From Fusibacter sp. A1 (GTDB lineage Bacteria > Bacillota > Clostridia > Peptostreptococcales > Acidaminobacteraceae): DNA of 64,000 bases. A program made the translations under genes and the position numbers. The notes under the pieces were generated by a model that saw only the letters and a list, made by a program, of their open reading frames with translations, ran no database searches and was not told the DNA's origin. Location of the stretch: assembly GCF_004125825.1 (NCBI RefSeq), contig NZ_QQWI01000013.1, forward strand, positions 1 through 64,000, in the 5' to 3' direction. Below are positions 27,757 through 37,337 of the stretch, piece after piece; within the stretch, counting starts at the first letter, position 1, and each line of letters opens with the position of its first letter.

Positions 27757-28551
27757 CTAATTTATAACATTAATGTTAATAGGACTGGTCGCATCGATTC
27801 CCTCTTTAGATACTATGATTTTTGCTGTTGCCGTTGAAATCGCTTGGGTGACAACCTCGTCTGCTTTTGGTGAGTAGGTACTTACATTCAGTGTGATGAC
27901 ACCGCTATTCACAACTACGTCATTGATCACGACCGAATAGCCACCTGTAGAGTGCGGTCCCCATGTTAGTGTGATTTGGTAGTCGCTGTCGCTTATTGAT
28001 TCGAGTTTGGTTTTGAATTTTGAAAGATCTGTTGTTGTTTCTTTGTTTACTAATGATGCTTTGATATGTCTATACATAATCACCATCCCCTCCGCTCTTG
28101 TGAGTGTCTTTTTAGGCATGAAATCGCCGTTTAGGCCGCCTTTTACAAGACCTAGTTCTGTAGCCCAGTAAACCGCTGTCACGTAACTGGAGTCGATTTT
28201 ATCTTCATCACGGTACACAATTTTATCGGTCCATGTAATATTCTTATTTTCTGCCTGCTCGTAAAGCATTTGCATCGCTTGTTCTCTTGTAATGATCTTG
28301 TCTTGCCAAGCCGTTTCTTTGTTAAACTGCATCATACGATCAATCATGATCTGCCATTCTGCATATTTTAAGTCTTGATCAGGTGCTATCTTTGTTTCAC
28401 TAACACCGCTTATTATTTTGTTGCTCACCAAGTACTCAATTTCAGTTTTTGCCCAGTGATTATCGATGTCTGTAAATTTTTCAATTGGTGATGCGTATAC
28501 ATTCATGATCACCATGATGATTACTAAAAGTAGACTTATCGTTCTTTTCAT
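27757..28551 (-). CDS. Secreted SLH-domain protein with C-terminal PrcB-like domain
   Basis: 264 residues. A signal peptide (RTISLLLVIIMVIMNVYA) is followed by degenerate SLH repeats: FTDIDNHWAKTEIEYLVSNK, a weaker second one, and VYWATELGLVKGGLNGDFMP with LTRAEGMVIMYRHI. A domain of about 80 residues at the end (LTWGPHSTGGYSVVINDVVV) resembles the PrcB C-terminal domain. SLH repeats anchor proteins to secondary cell-wall polymer. It stands directly behind array B and has a pentanucleotide repeat in its 5' leader. Confidence 0.85.
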   Translation of the reverse strand: MKRTISLLLVIIMVIMNVYASPIEKFTDIDNHWAKTEIEYLVSNKIISGVSETKIAPDQDLKYAEWQIMIDRMMQFNKETAWQDKIITREQAMQMLYEQAENKNITWTDKIVYRDEDKIDSSYVTAVYWATELGLVKGGLNGDFMPKKTLTRAEGMVIMYRHIKASLVNKETTTDLSKFKTKLESISDSDYQITLTWGPHSTGGYSVVINDVVVNSGVITLNVSTYSPKADEVVTQAISTATAKIIVSKEGIDATSPININVIN

Positions 28552-28573
28552 TTTATTAGCCTCTTTTCGATAT

Positions 28574-28603
28574 GATTTGATTTGATTTGGTTTGGTTTGG
28601 TTT
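28574..28603. repeat. Pentanucleotide microsatellite in the SLH-PrcB leader
   Basis: Three GATTT followed by three GGTTT units (plus strand), ending about 23 bp upstream of the start codon. It lies between the ribosome binding site and any upstream promoter, where slippage could alter expression. Confidence 0.85.
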
Positions 28604-28619
28604 GAGAGTTGATATTATT

Positions 28620-29885
28620 AAAACCACACTAAGGGTTCTTTTTATGCAACTCTTTTGCTACATTGTCCTTTATCATTTGATGCTGGCTGGTACTTTTCAT
28701 TTGAACATGTATTTTTAAGGCGCTGCGCTTTAACTGCAAGAAAAGCTAAGATATAGGATAAAAGGTTTGCCTTACATTTGGAGCGTAGCGTCTTAAAGGG
28801 ATGTTTTTTTGAAAAGTCCTGTTTGGGTTACTGGTTAACCTTGATAATGTACAGAAAGTGTTGCTATACATTATTTCTTAGTGTGGTTTTATAGATGGAT
28901 CCTCTCTTTACCTCTTTGATTTTGAGTTTGAGGAGCAGTGAATATTGGAAAACCACACTAAGGGTTCTTTTTATGCAACTCTTTTGTTACATGTTCTTTG
29001 GTCATTTGGTGCTGGCTGGTACTTTTCATTTGTACATGTATTTTTAAGGCGCTGCGCTTTAACTGCAAGAAAAGCTAAGATATAGGATAAAAGGTTTGCC
29101 TTGCATTTGGAGCGTAGCGTCTTAAAGGGATGTTTTTTTGAAAAGTCCTGTTTGGGTTACTGGTTAACCTTGATAATGTACAGAAAGTGTTGCTATACAT
29201 TATTTCTTAGTGTGGTTTTATAGATGGATCCTCTCTTTACCTCTTTGATGTTGAGTTTGAGGAGCAGTGAATATTGGAAAACCACACTAAGGGTTCTTTT
29301 TATGCAACTCTTTTGTTACATGGTGTTTGATCATTTGGTGCTGGCTGGTACTTTTCATCTGTACATGTATTTCTAAGGCGCTGCGCTTTAACTGCAAGAA
29401 AAGCTAAGATATAGGATAAAAGGTTTGCCTTGCATTTGGAGCGTAGCGTCTTAAAGGGATGTTTTTTTGAAAAGTCCTGTTTGGGTTACTGGTTAACCTT
29501 GATAATGTACAGAAAGTGTTGCTATACATTATTTCTTAGTGTGGTTTTATAGATGGATCCTCTCTTTACCTCTTTGATTTTGAGTTTGAGGAGCAGTGCA
29601 TATTGGAAAACCACACTAAGGGTTCTTTTTATACAACTCTTTTGTTACATGTTCTTTGGTCATTTGATACTGGCTGGTACTTTTAATCTGTACATGTATT
29701 TCTAAGGCGCTGCGCTTTAACTGCAAGAAAAGCTAAGATATAGGATAAAAGGTTTGCCTTGCATTTGGAGCGTAGCGTCTTAAAGGGATGTTTTTTTGAA
29801 AAGTCCTGTTTGGGTTACTGGTTAACCTTGATAATGTACAGAAAGTGTTGCTATACATTATTTCTTAGTGTGGTTTTATAGATAG
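28620..29885. repeat. Array B: four tandem ~329-bp repeats, inverted relative to array A
   Basis: Units start with AAAACCACACTAAGGGTTCT at 28620, 28949, 29278 and 29607 (period 329, 329, 329). They are nearly identical, which suggests recent amplification or homogenisation. Each holds the GTGTGGTTTT/AAAACCACAC inverted repeat and the second element with GGCGCTGCGCTTTAACTGCA. The order of modules is that of array A read on the opposite strand, with lower identity between arrays than within one. No gene is seen inside. The array fills the space between the 3' end of the subtilase gene and the 5' end of the SLH-PrcB gene. Confidence 0.95.
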
Positions 29886-29903
29886 CTCTTAATCCTAAAA
29901 CTT

Positions 29904-29937
29904 AAGGCGGGGAATATTCCCCGCCTTTCATTTTTTA
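29904..29937. terminator. Strong palindromic terminator after the subtilase gene
   Basis: AAGGCGGGGAA pairs with TTCCCCGCCTT (perfect). The plus-strand side is followed by TCATTTTTT; the minus-strand side has a weaker AAGTTTT tail. It lies 22 nt past the subtilase stop and may also block transcription entering from array B. Confidence 0.8.
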
Positions 29938-29958
29938 ATAACGCGTGCTTATTTCGAT

Positions 29959-32900
29959 TTAGAAATCGCCAAGTAGGTCAAGTAGTCTGTAAATCATTAC
30001 AGCTGTTTGAGCTCTTGTTGCGTTTGCTTGTGGTGCGAAGTTGCCGTTCGAACCTTGGATGATACCCGCTTTAGAAGCGAAGTCAACCGCATCAGTAGCC
30101 CAAGTCGATACTGTAGCAGCGTCACCGAATGATGTGCCTGTTCCAGTTTCTACTGTAGCGCCTGTTGCTTCAAGTGCTCTTACGATCATTACTGCCATTT
30201 GCTCTCTGTTGATGTTTTCTTTTGGATTGAATTTGCCGTTAGATCCACTTACGATACCAAGTGATGCAAGTGTTTCGATAGCTTCTTGTGACCAACCTGA
30301 TACATCGCCAAACGACGCGTCTTTTTCACCTTTTTTAAGGTTAAGCGCTCTAACAAGTAGTGCTGAGAACTCTTCGCGTGTGATATTGCTGTTTGGAGCA
30401 AAGTTGTCTTCTGACTTACCGTTGATGATGTGTCTTGAAGCAAGTACTTCAACCGCATCTTTAGCCCAAGCGATATCCGCTTTCACGTCAGCGAATTTTT
30501 TATCAAATGCCATGACTCTGAATTCACCGTCTTTAGCAGCATCTGCTACGATTTTACCGTCAACAAGTTTACCGCCTACGTATTCCCATGCTTGAGTTTC
30601 TTCGTTGTAGAAGTATACGCCAAGTTTTCTAGCGTCTTCGACGTCAGTAGGTACTGCTACTTCTACTTTTTCACCGGCTTTTTTCACTTGTCCAGGAGCT
30701 ACAGGAGCAAAGCCTTTTTCTTCAGCTTTAGCTTCTTTTGCATCTGACGCTGGTGTCGCTGGTGTTGCTGGTGTCGCTGGTGTTGCTGGTGTTGCTGGTG
30801 TTGCTGGTGTTGCTGGTGTTGAGCTAGAATTTGATGATGAATTCTTCTTAATCATAAATTCTACCACAGTTTCGTTTCCTACATAGTCTGTAGCTTTTAC
30901 AACAAACGTATTAGTTGTGTTTGGTAAGCTAACAGTCTGATTTAAGTTGTAAACGATAGCGGCATCTTTAATATCGCCAGCTTTTGGATCTTCAACGTGC
31001 TTATAAAGCTCGTCTCCATCTACCGATACAATAAGTGATGTAAAGTTATCTTTTACAAGACCTTTAATCGTATACGATGTAGCAGTACTGCTTACATGGA
31101 TCACGTTGTTACTGTTCATTTCTTTAATCGTGATCACTGGAGCTGTTGCATCTACAAAGATTGTACGTTCAAACGCAAGCGTTTGGTCGTTAAGGTCCGT
31201 AGCAGCTACTTTGATTGTTTGCACGCCATCAAGTTTGTATGTTTTGTCAAATGCAAACTCATAGTTTTCAGTTGTTGGATTGTAAGTAGTCTCTACTTCA
31301 ACACCGTCGATAGTGAATGTTTTAAGCTGTGTAGCTTCTGTAACATAACCATCAAAGTCAACTGTTCTAGATGAAAGCTGTGCAAATGGTTCTGGATTAA
31401 TTAGGTGGATCCATGGTTCTTTAACATCAAGGTCAGCATTCACTGCCATGCTTGCAGAACCGACTGTGTTCATCGCATAGTCATTGACAAATACTTGTGC
31501 CATGTATGCTTTGTCTGTAGGTATATCGAAGATACCTGTGAAGTTTTCATCGACGATTGTGTCGTTAAGTACTAGTGTGTACATGACATCAACCGCTTTG
31601 TTGTCTGTAGCTACTGCAGTGATCGTGTCTGCATCCGCATCATAATCAACTGAAACGATTACCGGATCTACCGTATCGATAGTCACAGGGAACTCAACCG
31701 TTTGCCACTCCGCGCCTTCAAAATCGATTTTCGCTTTGATTTGGTAGAAGTAAGCACCGTCATCTGCGATTTCGTTTTTAATTTCTCCATCCCAGATCCA
31801 GTTTTCCTGAACTGTAACTTTTGCATATCTTCCATCGAAGTAATTCTTTCTGATGAATTCATCTGCAGTCAATTTTCTGATGACATTTTTATCTGCATCA
31901 AGAATATTGATTTCAAGTTCTTTGGCACTTCTTAAGAAAGTGATTTCTGGATAGATGTAATCAGCCATTCCATCACCATCTGGTGAGAACATGATTGCTT
32001 CTTTGTCGTAACCTTCTGAAGTTAAGCCAAGCGGTGTATTGAACTCGCCGTCATAATAGTTCATTGAAGTAGTATCGTCTGCTCCATAGAACGATAAGTC
32101 ATCTACCTCGGCGTTATAAATATCCGTGTCGATGATTGGTGCTTGGTTCCAATCGCCATAGAATCCTGAGTAAGGAATAGACAATTGTGGTTGAACGTCT
32201 TCTACGTCTGTGAAGATGACAAAACCGTCTACAAAGTTACCGTTTTCAAAGACAGCTTTAAGAGGTGCTTCATACCACCAGTCTGTTGCATCAGATAAAT
32301 CAATTGTGATATCAAGCGTAACACTCGAACCTGTAGTTACTGTGATCTGCTTGTTTTCACCTGTTAATTCTTGGTCGTCAACCGAAATCGAAACTAAGTT
32401 ACTGCCCAAAATCGGTGTAGACGATTGCCAAATTTCTCCGCCGTAAGCGAAGTTTGTACCTACTGGTACTTCAAGATTATAAGTTGTTGTTCCACCTGCG
32501 AAGTTATCAAGCTTAACTTGGAAAGTAGTAACATCTCCAATTTCTTTTAAGTTAACTTTAGTAATATTTGTTGATGGATCTACCACAATCGCACCTGAAG
32601 TAGTTGCTGCATAAAGATCCATCACGCCAGCACCTTGTCTTCTTGGAGACATGTAATAGACAGGTAGTAGTCCTGCGTACTCTGTTTCCGTATGCGGTAC
32701 TGCAGTACTCATCATTAGGTTTTTAGCAAGTTGGTATCTTTCTTGACCGACTAAACCAAAATCTTGGTCAATTCTTTGTAGAACAAGCGCAGCACCACCA
32801 GCTACGTGTGGTGAAGCCATAGAAGTACCACTCATCATTCCATATTTATCATATTGAAGTGTTGAGTAGATTTGACCACCTGGAGCTGTGATTTCTGGTT

Positions 32901-34548
32901 TAAAGTCTAAACTAGAAGTTGTACCCCACGATGTGAAGTCAGACATTTTGCCGTAGTTTGGATTTGCAGCTTGTGTTGTCAAGCCAGTAAATTCGATAAA
33001 GGCATCATCTGTTCCATCTAGATCTTTTAGCGCATTACCATGTTCTTGACCGATAAATACCGCTGGCACATCTTGTCCGTCAGGATACTGCATGTTTACT
33101 AAACTGCCTGCTGCGTTATTGAATACGATAACTCCAATAGCACCGGCGTCTACCGCATTGTTGATCTTATCGACAAATGTGAAGCTACCACGGCTGATTA
33201 GTGCGATTTTACCATCTACTTCTGCAGGGAAGTCATCCGCTGATCCACCAAGACCACAATAGACATATTCTACAGGTCCATCAAATGCGTCAACAGGGTC
33301 AGTTGGACCTGCAGCTGCGTATACGATGCTTCCTATTGTTGTAGTAGGTGCAACCATGTAAGGAGACATCGCACTGATGTTCTCAATCGAAGCTACTGAT
33401 AAAGATTCAGGGTTAAGCGAAGGAGAACCAACCACACCGACATCTGGATTGTTGGCAAAAGGTCCATCTCCATATCCCGAACCGAATCTATCTGAGTTAC
33501 CAGCAGAAATTGCTACGATAACACCACTCTCAGTTGCTTTTTTGATTGCAACTCTTGCTGGATCCTTTTCTTCATCTTCTAAGAAGGAAGCTGTAGAACC
33601 TAAGCTCATGTTGATTGCATCAGCACCAAGAATAAGCGCGTCTTCTATTGCTCTTACATAAATGTCACTGTATGTAGTAGAAATTTCTGGGTCGTTACCA
33701 AATACTTTCATTGCAAGTATTTGCGCTTGCGGAGCAACACCTTTAATTCCGTCTTCATCGCCGTTCGCACCAACTGTACCAGCTACGTGCATACCGTGCA
33801 TTGAAGGGTCTGGACCAAGGTCTAGGATTTCTTGGTTGTTGTCCATGTAGTTATAACCGTAAGGCACTTTTTCGTTAAAGTATTTACCAGGTAGGTCAAA
33901 TCCGTCTAAAGATTGGATTTTTGCATTTTCTGGATTCTCAAGACTGTTCATGTCTTTATGGTCTGGATCTACACCAGTGTCCAGTACTGCAACTACCATG
34001 CCTTCACCGTCAAATCCTGAAGCCCAAGTTAAGTGCGAGTTGGTCATCTCGTAACTTGAAGTCATTAGTGGCTCTGGTCTTTCATATACTGCTGCGATAA
34101 CTATGCTTTTAACACCTGCAAGCTTCTCTGCTATCTTAGCTTCTGCAACTGTCATTGTCGCACTGAAACCGTTAAACACGTTATAAAACTCATTGTGATA
34201 AACTACTTTATCAGCAATCGTCTTAATTTCTTTTTTAACAGAATCATGTGTGACTTGTAAATCTGTAACCTTTTTTTCGATCACATTCACGCTCAAATCC
34301 TCAAGTCTTACGCCTTTTGCAATAGCGTAGTCGATTACAGGATTTTCTTGCATTTGAACGATAACACGAATTGTGTCATTGTCGCTTAACCCAGCTAGTC
34401 GTGGGTCTGACGAAATACTGTTCAAGTCTTTCGCAACGAATGGTGTACTATTTTCTTTTACAATTCCAACGTTAGCAAAGCTAAAACTGAATGTGCTAAG
34501 AATCATACACGCAACTAAAAATAACGATAACTGCTTTCTTAGTTTCAA
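29959..34548 (-). CDS. Large SLH-anchored subtilisin-like serine protease (S8, lactocepin/C5a-peptidase type)
   Basis: 1529 residues from TTG 34548 (AAAGGGGA upstream). In order: signal peptide (about 1-26); I9-like propeptide; S8 catalytic domain with Asp190 (VVAVLDTGVDPDHKD), His251 (MHGMHVAGTVG) and Ser near 570 (GTSMASPHVAGGAAL); an inserted PA domain (about 410-520, GKIALISRGSFTFVDKINNA); Fn3/Ig-like modules; eight Thr-Pro-Ala repeats; three C-terminal SLH repeats (from about 1335). The catalytic triad is intact. It is a cell-surface protease that could feed peptides to the binding proteins at 49-59 kb; that link is inferred. Its own terminator and leader hairpin suggest a single-gene unit. 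Confidence 0.95.
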   Translation of the reverse strand: MKLRKQLSLFLVACMILSTFSFSFANVGIVKENSTPFVAKDLNSISSDPRLAGLSDNDTIRVIVQMQENPVIDYAIAKGVRLEDLSVNVIEKKVTDLQVTHDSVKKEIKTIADKVVYHNEFYNVFNGFSATMTVAEAKIAEKLAGVKSIVIAAVYERPEPLMTSSYEMTNSHLTWASGFDGEGMVVAVLDTGVDPDHKDMNSLENPENAKIQSLDGFDLPGKYFNEKVPYGYNYMDNNQEILDLGPDPSMHGMHVAGTVGANGDEDGIKGVAPQAQILAMKVFGNDPEISTTYSDIYVRAIEDALILGADAINMSLGSTASFLEDEEKDPARVAIKKATESGVIVAISAGNSDRFGSGYGDGPFANNPDVGVVGSPSLNPESLSVASIENISAMSPYMVAPTTTIGSIVYAAAGPTDPVDAFDGPVEYVYCGLGGSADDFPAEVDGKIALISRGSFTFVDKINNAVDAGAIGVIVFNNAAGSLVNMQYPDGQDVPAVFIGQEHGNALKDLDGTDDAFIEFTGLTTQAANPNYGKMSDFTSWGTTSSLDFKPEITAPGGQIYSTLQYDKYGMMSGTSMASPHVAGGAALVLQRIDQDFGLVGQERYQLAKNLMMSTAVPHTETEYAGLLPVYYMSPRRQGAGVMDLYAATTSGAIVVDPSTNITKVNLKEIGDVTTFQVKLDNFAGGTTTYNLEVPVGTNFAYGGEIWQSSTPILGSNLVSISVDDQELTGENKQITVTTGSSVTLDITIDLSDATDWWYEAPLKAVFENGNFVDGFVIFTDVEDVQPQLSIPYSGFYGDWNQAPIIDTDIYNAEVDDLSFYGADDTTSMNYYDGEFNTPLGLTSEGYDKEAIMFSPDGDGMADYIYPEITFLRSAKELEINILDADKNVIRKLTADEFIRKNYFDGRYAKVTVQENWIWDGEIKNEIADDGAYFYQIKAKIDFEGAEWQTVEFPVTIDTVDPVIVSVDYDADADTITAVATDNKAVDVMYTLVLNDTIVDENFTGIFDIPTDKAYMAQVFVNDYAMNTVGSASMAVNADLDVKEPWIHLINPEPFAQLSSRTVDFDGYVTEATQLKTFTIDGVEVETTYNPTTENYEFAFDKTYKLDGVQTIKVAATDLNDQTLAFERTIFVDATAPVITIKEMNSNNVIHVSSTATSYTIKGLVKDNFTSLIVSVDGDELYKHVEDPKAGDIKDAAIVYNLNQTVSLPNTTNTFVVKATDYVGNETVVEFMIKKNSSSNSSSTPATPATPATPATPATPATPATPASDAKEAKAEEKGFAPVAPGQVKKAGEKVEVAVPTDVEDARKLGVYFYNEETQAWEYVGGKLVDGKIVADAAKDGEFRVMAFDKKFADVKADIAWAKDAVEVLASRHIINGKSEDNFAPNSNITREEFSALLVRALNLKKGEKDASFGDVSGWSQEAIETLASLGIVSGSNGKFNPKENINREQMAVMIVRALEATGATVETGTGTSFGDAATVSTWATDAVDFASKAGIIQGSNGNFAPQANATRAQTAVMIYRLLDLLGDF
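30749..30820. repeat. Eight 9-bp repeats encoding (Thr-Pro-Ala)8
   Basis: Eight GCTGGTGT(T/C) units in the subtilase gene encode a Thr-Pro-Ala spacer between the Ig-like region and the SLH anchor. Changes in unit number keep the frame, so the spacer length can vary. Confidence 0.9.
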
Positions 34549-34583
34549 ATGAATCCCCTTTCTTTCTAGACAATGATCAGTCT

Positions 34584-34648
34584 ACACTTAATCGACCCCC
34601 TTAAGTGTCACCAATCGACATTAACCTCGCCATATAATAATTATTATA
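34584..34648 (-). promoter_or_regulatory. -10 box and leader hairpin of the subtilase gene
   Basis: On the minus strand TATAAT lies at 34643-34648, without a convincing -35 box. About 30 nt downstream, the perfect arms ACACTTAA (34584-34591) and TTAAGTGT (34601-34608) form a leader hairpin. The rest of 34549-34814 shows nothing else. Confidence 0.55.
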
Positions 34649-34814
34649 CAGGCTGTTAAAATAATATAATAAAAACTTGAAAATGTCAATGTTGGATTAT
34701 GTAACCATTATTTGCTGCAGAAAATGTTTCAAACCCTTCATAAGACTGAACAAATCATAACATTTTTTTATTAGAACAACCTTAACTAAACCTTAAATTG
34801 TGAAAATTCAATAA

Positions 34815-34850
34815 ATAAAAAAGAGATATCGCAAAAGCGATATCTCTTAA
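34815..34850 (-). terminator. Terminator of the TolC-like gene pair
   Basis: On the minus strand AGAGATATCGC pairs with GCGATATCTCT around a TTTT loop and is followed by a T-run. Confidence 0.9.
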
Positions 34851-34859
34851 AAGCACTTT

Positions 34860-35954
34860 TTAATCTATTGAATATGTCTTAATGATTTTCGAGAACTGCA
34901 AGTGAGCTGAATTGAAAGTACACATTGCTTTTTTTACGGCCAAATCCTTGTCCCTAAGATTCATCTTCGCATATGCCAAATCTATCTCGGAGACAAGTCC
35001 CAACTCAAGCTTTTTTGTTTCTTCTTCAAGTCTTTTGGCATAAAGCTCCTGGTACTCCAGTGCAATGACATATGACTCATATTTTGTTTGCAAACTACTA
35101 TACAGTGTGTATATTTCACTTTCAGTTGTCTCAACTATGCTCTCATAGTCATTTTTAGCTACAAGATAATCGTATTCGGCCTGCTTGTATTCCTTCACAT
35201 TTTCAGCAAAGTTTTCTTTAACCAGATCAAACAAGTTCTCTTTGATTTCTAACGTGTTCTTCGCTTTAGTTACCGCAAACTGGTTTGAGATATAATCTGT
35301 AAGATTTTTTTGCAAATCAATATCGTATTGAGGTTTGATCTCCATTTGGTAATCGACAAGAACTTCTTCTGAGTAATCGATACCCATCAATCTTTTTAGT
35401 TCCATTTGATCGGTGAAAACTACGTTTTCAAGATTCATGATATCCAGGCGCTGATCTTCGAGTGCGTTTTCTTTTTCAGTCAATTCGATTTGTGTAATCA
35501 AGCCGAGTTCTCTTTTTAGCTTAGCTGCTTGATAATCGAGTTCAAAATAAGCCAAGTTCAATCTAGCGTTCATCAATTCTTCTTCTGCAAGTTTAAGCGA
35601 ACAAATCGCTAGTTCGATATCAATTGCCAATTGATCCTCGTTCATTTTTTTTGTAAGCTTCTCGTAATTCAGTTCGTTTAATGCAATTAAAGGCTGAACC
35701 GTATTTAAGTTGTAGACTCGCATTATTTCAGCTTTGTTATCACCCACATAGGTGTACATCGTTGCATCCTTATCAGCATCAGCCTTTGCTTCTTCTAACA
35801 ATTCTATGTTTATCTCGTCGATTTTTGTTTGCAATGTGTTATTACTTGCTATTTCGATGACTTCATTAAATGTTTTGGCAATCGTATCTCCAAATGTCAA
35901 TGCGCTTATGGCTATCAGCGATATAATAGCTAGTCTAATATGCTTGTTTTTCAT
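34860..35954 (-). CDS. TolC-fold outer-membrane-efflux-like protein, copy 2
   Basis: About 364 residues. I chose ATG 35954, with GAGGAGG 8 nt upstream; earlier in-frame starts overlap that site. A signal peptide (IRLAIISLIAISALTFG) precedes long amphipathic helices in two repeated halves, each with the TolC hallmark of a turn after a long helix (KRELGLITQIELTEKENAL; KLELGLVSEIDLAYAKMNLR). TolC proteins normally form outer-membrane channels. In a monoderm this may be a wall- or S-layer-spanning coiled-coil conduit, but no partner exporter is nearby. It follows copy 1 by 11 nt. Confidence 0.78.
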   Translation of the reverse strand: MKNKHIRLAIISLIAISALTFGDTIAKTFNEVIEIASNNTLQTKIDEINIELLEEAKADADKDATMYTYVGDNKAEIMRVYNLNTVQPLIALNELNYEKLTKKMNEDQLAIDIELAICSLKLAEEELMNARLNLAYFELDYQAAKLKRELGLITQIELTEKENALEDQRLDIMNLENVVFTDQMELKRLMGIDYSEEVLVDYQMEIKPQYDIDLQKNLTDYISNQFAVTKAKNTLEIKENLFDLVKENFAENVKEYKQAEYDYLVAKNDYESIVETTESEIYTLYSSLQTKYESYVIALEYQELYAKRLEEETKKLELGLVSEIDLAYAKMNLRDKDLAVKKAMCTFNSAHLQFSKIIKTYSID

Positions 35955-35965
35955 ATTCATCCTCC

Positions 35966-37060
35966 TCAATATGCCGGTCCGATAGAAACAGCATAATTAA
36001 GACGCAACCGTTTCGTGTTATAGTCATATGCCGCTAAATAATATCCGTTTTCCAGTTGCATAACATTTTGCGAAAATTCCTTTAGCATGATGCTAGAGAT
36101 CAAGCCAAGATTATAATTGTTTTGCATTTGAGCATATCTTGTTCTGAGTGAGTCGAGTTGTGCTTTTAATGCGATAAGACTGTTCCTTGATGACTGAAGA
36201 TCAAAATATGCATCTCTGATTTCATTTTCAATTTGATAGCCTGAGGATTCAATTTTTAAGTGATTCAGTTCAATCGTTCTTTGTAGGTCGTTATAATCCT
36301 CTTTCACGTTTTTTGAGTATAGATAGTTTTCGAGCTGATAGTATGGCAAATCCAAAGCGAGGAGTTCATTTGTCTTTTGTAACTGTTTTATTTCAAATCT
36401 ATTTTCACTTAATTTTGAATAGTACTCAAGTGGTTGTAAATCTGCCGAAATAGGTTCTTCTCTTACTACAATGACTTCTGCTCCGGCCAAGTCTGTCAAT
36501 TTGGCATTTAGATCGGCATATGTAGTTTGTGCTTCTTTAAGCTCATTGACAAGCATGCGGTTGCTCAAGACTTCTTCTTGAAGGTCTAAATTGGTAATTA
36601 AACCTAGCTCATACTTCTTTTGAGCTGCTTCCAATTTAGCCTCTGAGGTTTCTAATTTAAGTAAAGCTAGGTCAGTGCTCTGTTTAGCGGATAATACGGC
36701 TAATGATAAATTTCTGGCTCCTAAGTATGTCGCGTTTTCTGCAAGACGGTATCCCATCGCTTTAATCTCATTGCCGATCAATGTCTTATCAAGCGTGGTA
36801 TTTGCAAGAATCACAAAATTCAACTCTTCACTGTTATCCATTCTAATATTGTACTTCTTATACATACTTAACAGATTTTCGATATTGTTTTGTGTACTTA
36901 CCGCAGATTGAATCGCGAATTTATCTAGGTTTGCCTGCAGTTCATTTTCGACAAAACTATCACTGGAATCAATCGCCGTACTCAGTAGGATTGGTTGTGC
37001 AAAAGCCAATTGCGATGTGATTAACGCACAAGAAATTATGCCTATAAACAATCGTTTCAT
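35966..37060 (-). CDS. TolC-fold outer-membrane-efflux-like protein, copy 1
   Basis: 364 residues with a signal peptide (LFIGIISCALITSQLAFA). Two long-helix halves carry the TolC turn motif (KKYELGLITNLDLQEEVLSN near residue 165; QNNYNLGLISSIMLKEFSQN near residue 325). It is divergent in sequence from copy 2 but has the same architecture. The two form an operon and end at one terminator. The set lies between the SLH protease and the S-layer gene, so an envelope role is likely; the function is unknown. Confidence 0.78.
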   Translation of the reverse strand: MKRLFIGIISCALITSQLAFAQPILLSTAIDSSDSFVENELQANLDKFAIQSAVSTQNNIENLLSMYKKYNIRMDNSEELNFVILANTTLDKTLIGNEIKAMGYRLAENATYLGARNLSLAVLSAKQSTDLALLKLETSEAKLEAAQKKYELGLITNLDLQEEVLSNRMLVNELKEAQTTYADLNAKLTDLAGAEVIVVREEPISADLQPLEYYSKLSENRFEIKQLQKTNELLALDLPYYQLENYLYSKNVKEDYNDLQRTIELNHLKIESSGYQIENEIRDAYFDLQSSRNSLIALKAQLDSLRTRYAQMQNNYNLGLISSIMLKEFSQNVMQLENGYYLAAYDYNTKRLRLNYAVSIGPAY

Positions 37061-37281
37061 ATTTATTGCCGAGTAGACCCTGTCTCGACTTTCCTCCTTT
37101 TTGAAGAGAATCGTATAGTAAAAGGGTTGAGTCTTAAAACACCTTTTATAGAAACATACCTGTCAGTTTGACATATGCCTCTAAAATATAGTATACCAGA
37201 AAGCAAAAAAAATGCTGGCAATTATTGTTTTTTTTATATTACTTTAATCAGTATTTAATAAATTATTAATAGTTCAAAAAT

Positions 37282-37318
37282 AAAAGAAGAGAGATCCTAA
37301 GATCTCTCTTCTTTTATT
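37282..37318 (-). terminator. Terminator of the S-layer gene
   Basis: AAAAGAAGAGAGATC and GATCTCTCTTCTTTT form a perfect 15-bp stem with a CTAA loop; T-rich tails occur on both strands. Confidence 0.92.
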
Positions 37319-37337
37319 TGATTAGTTAAACTAATAA

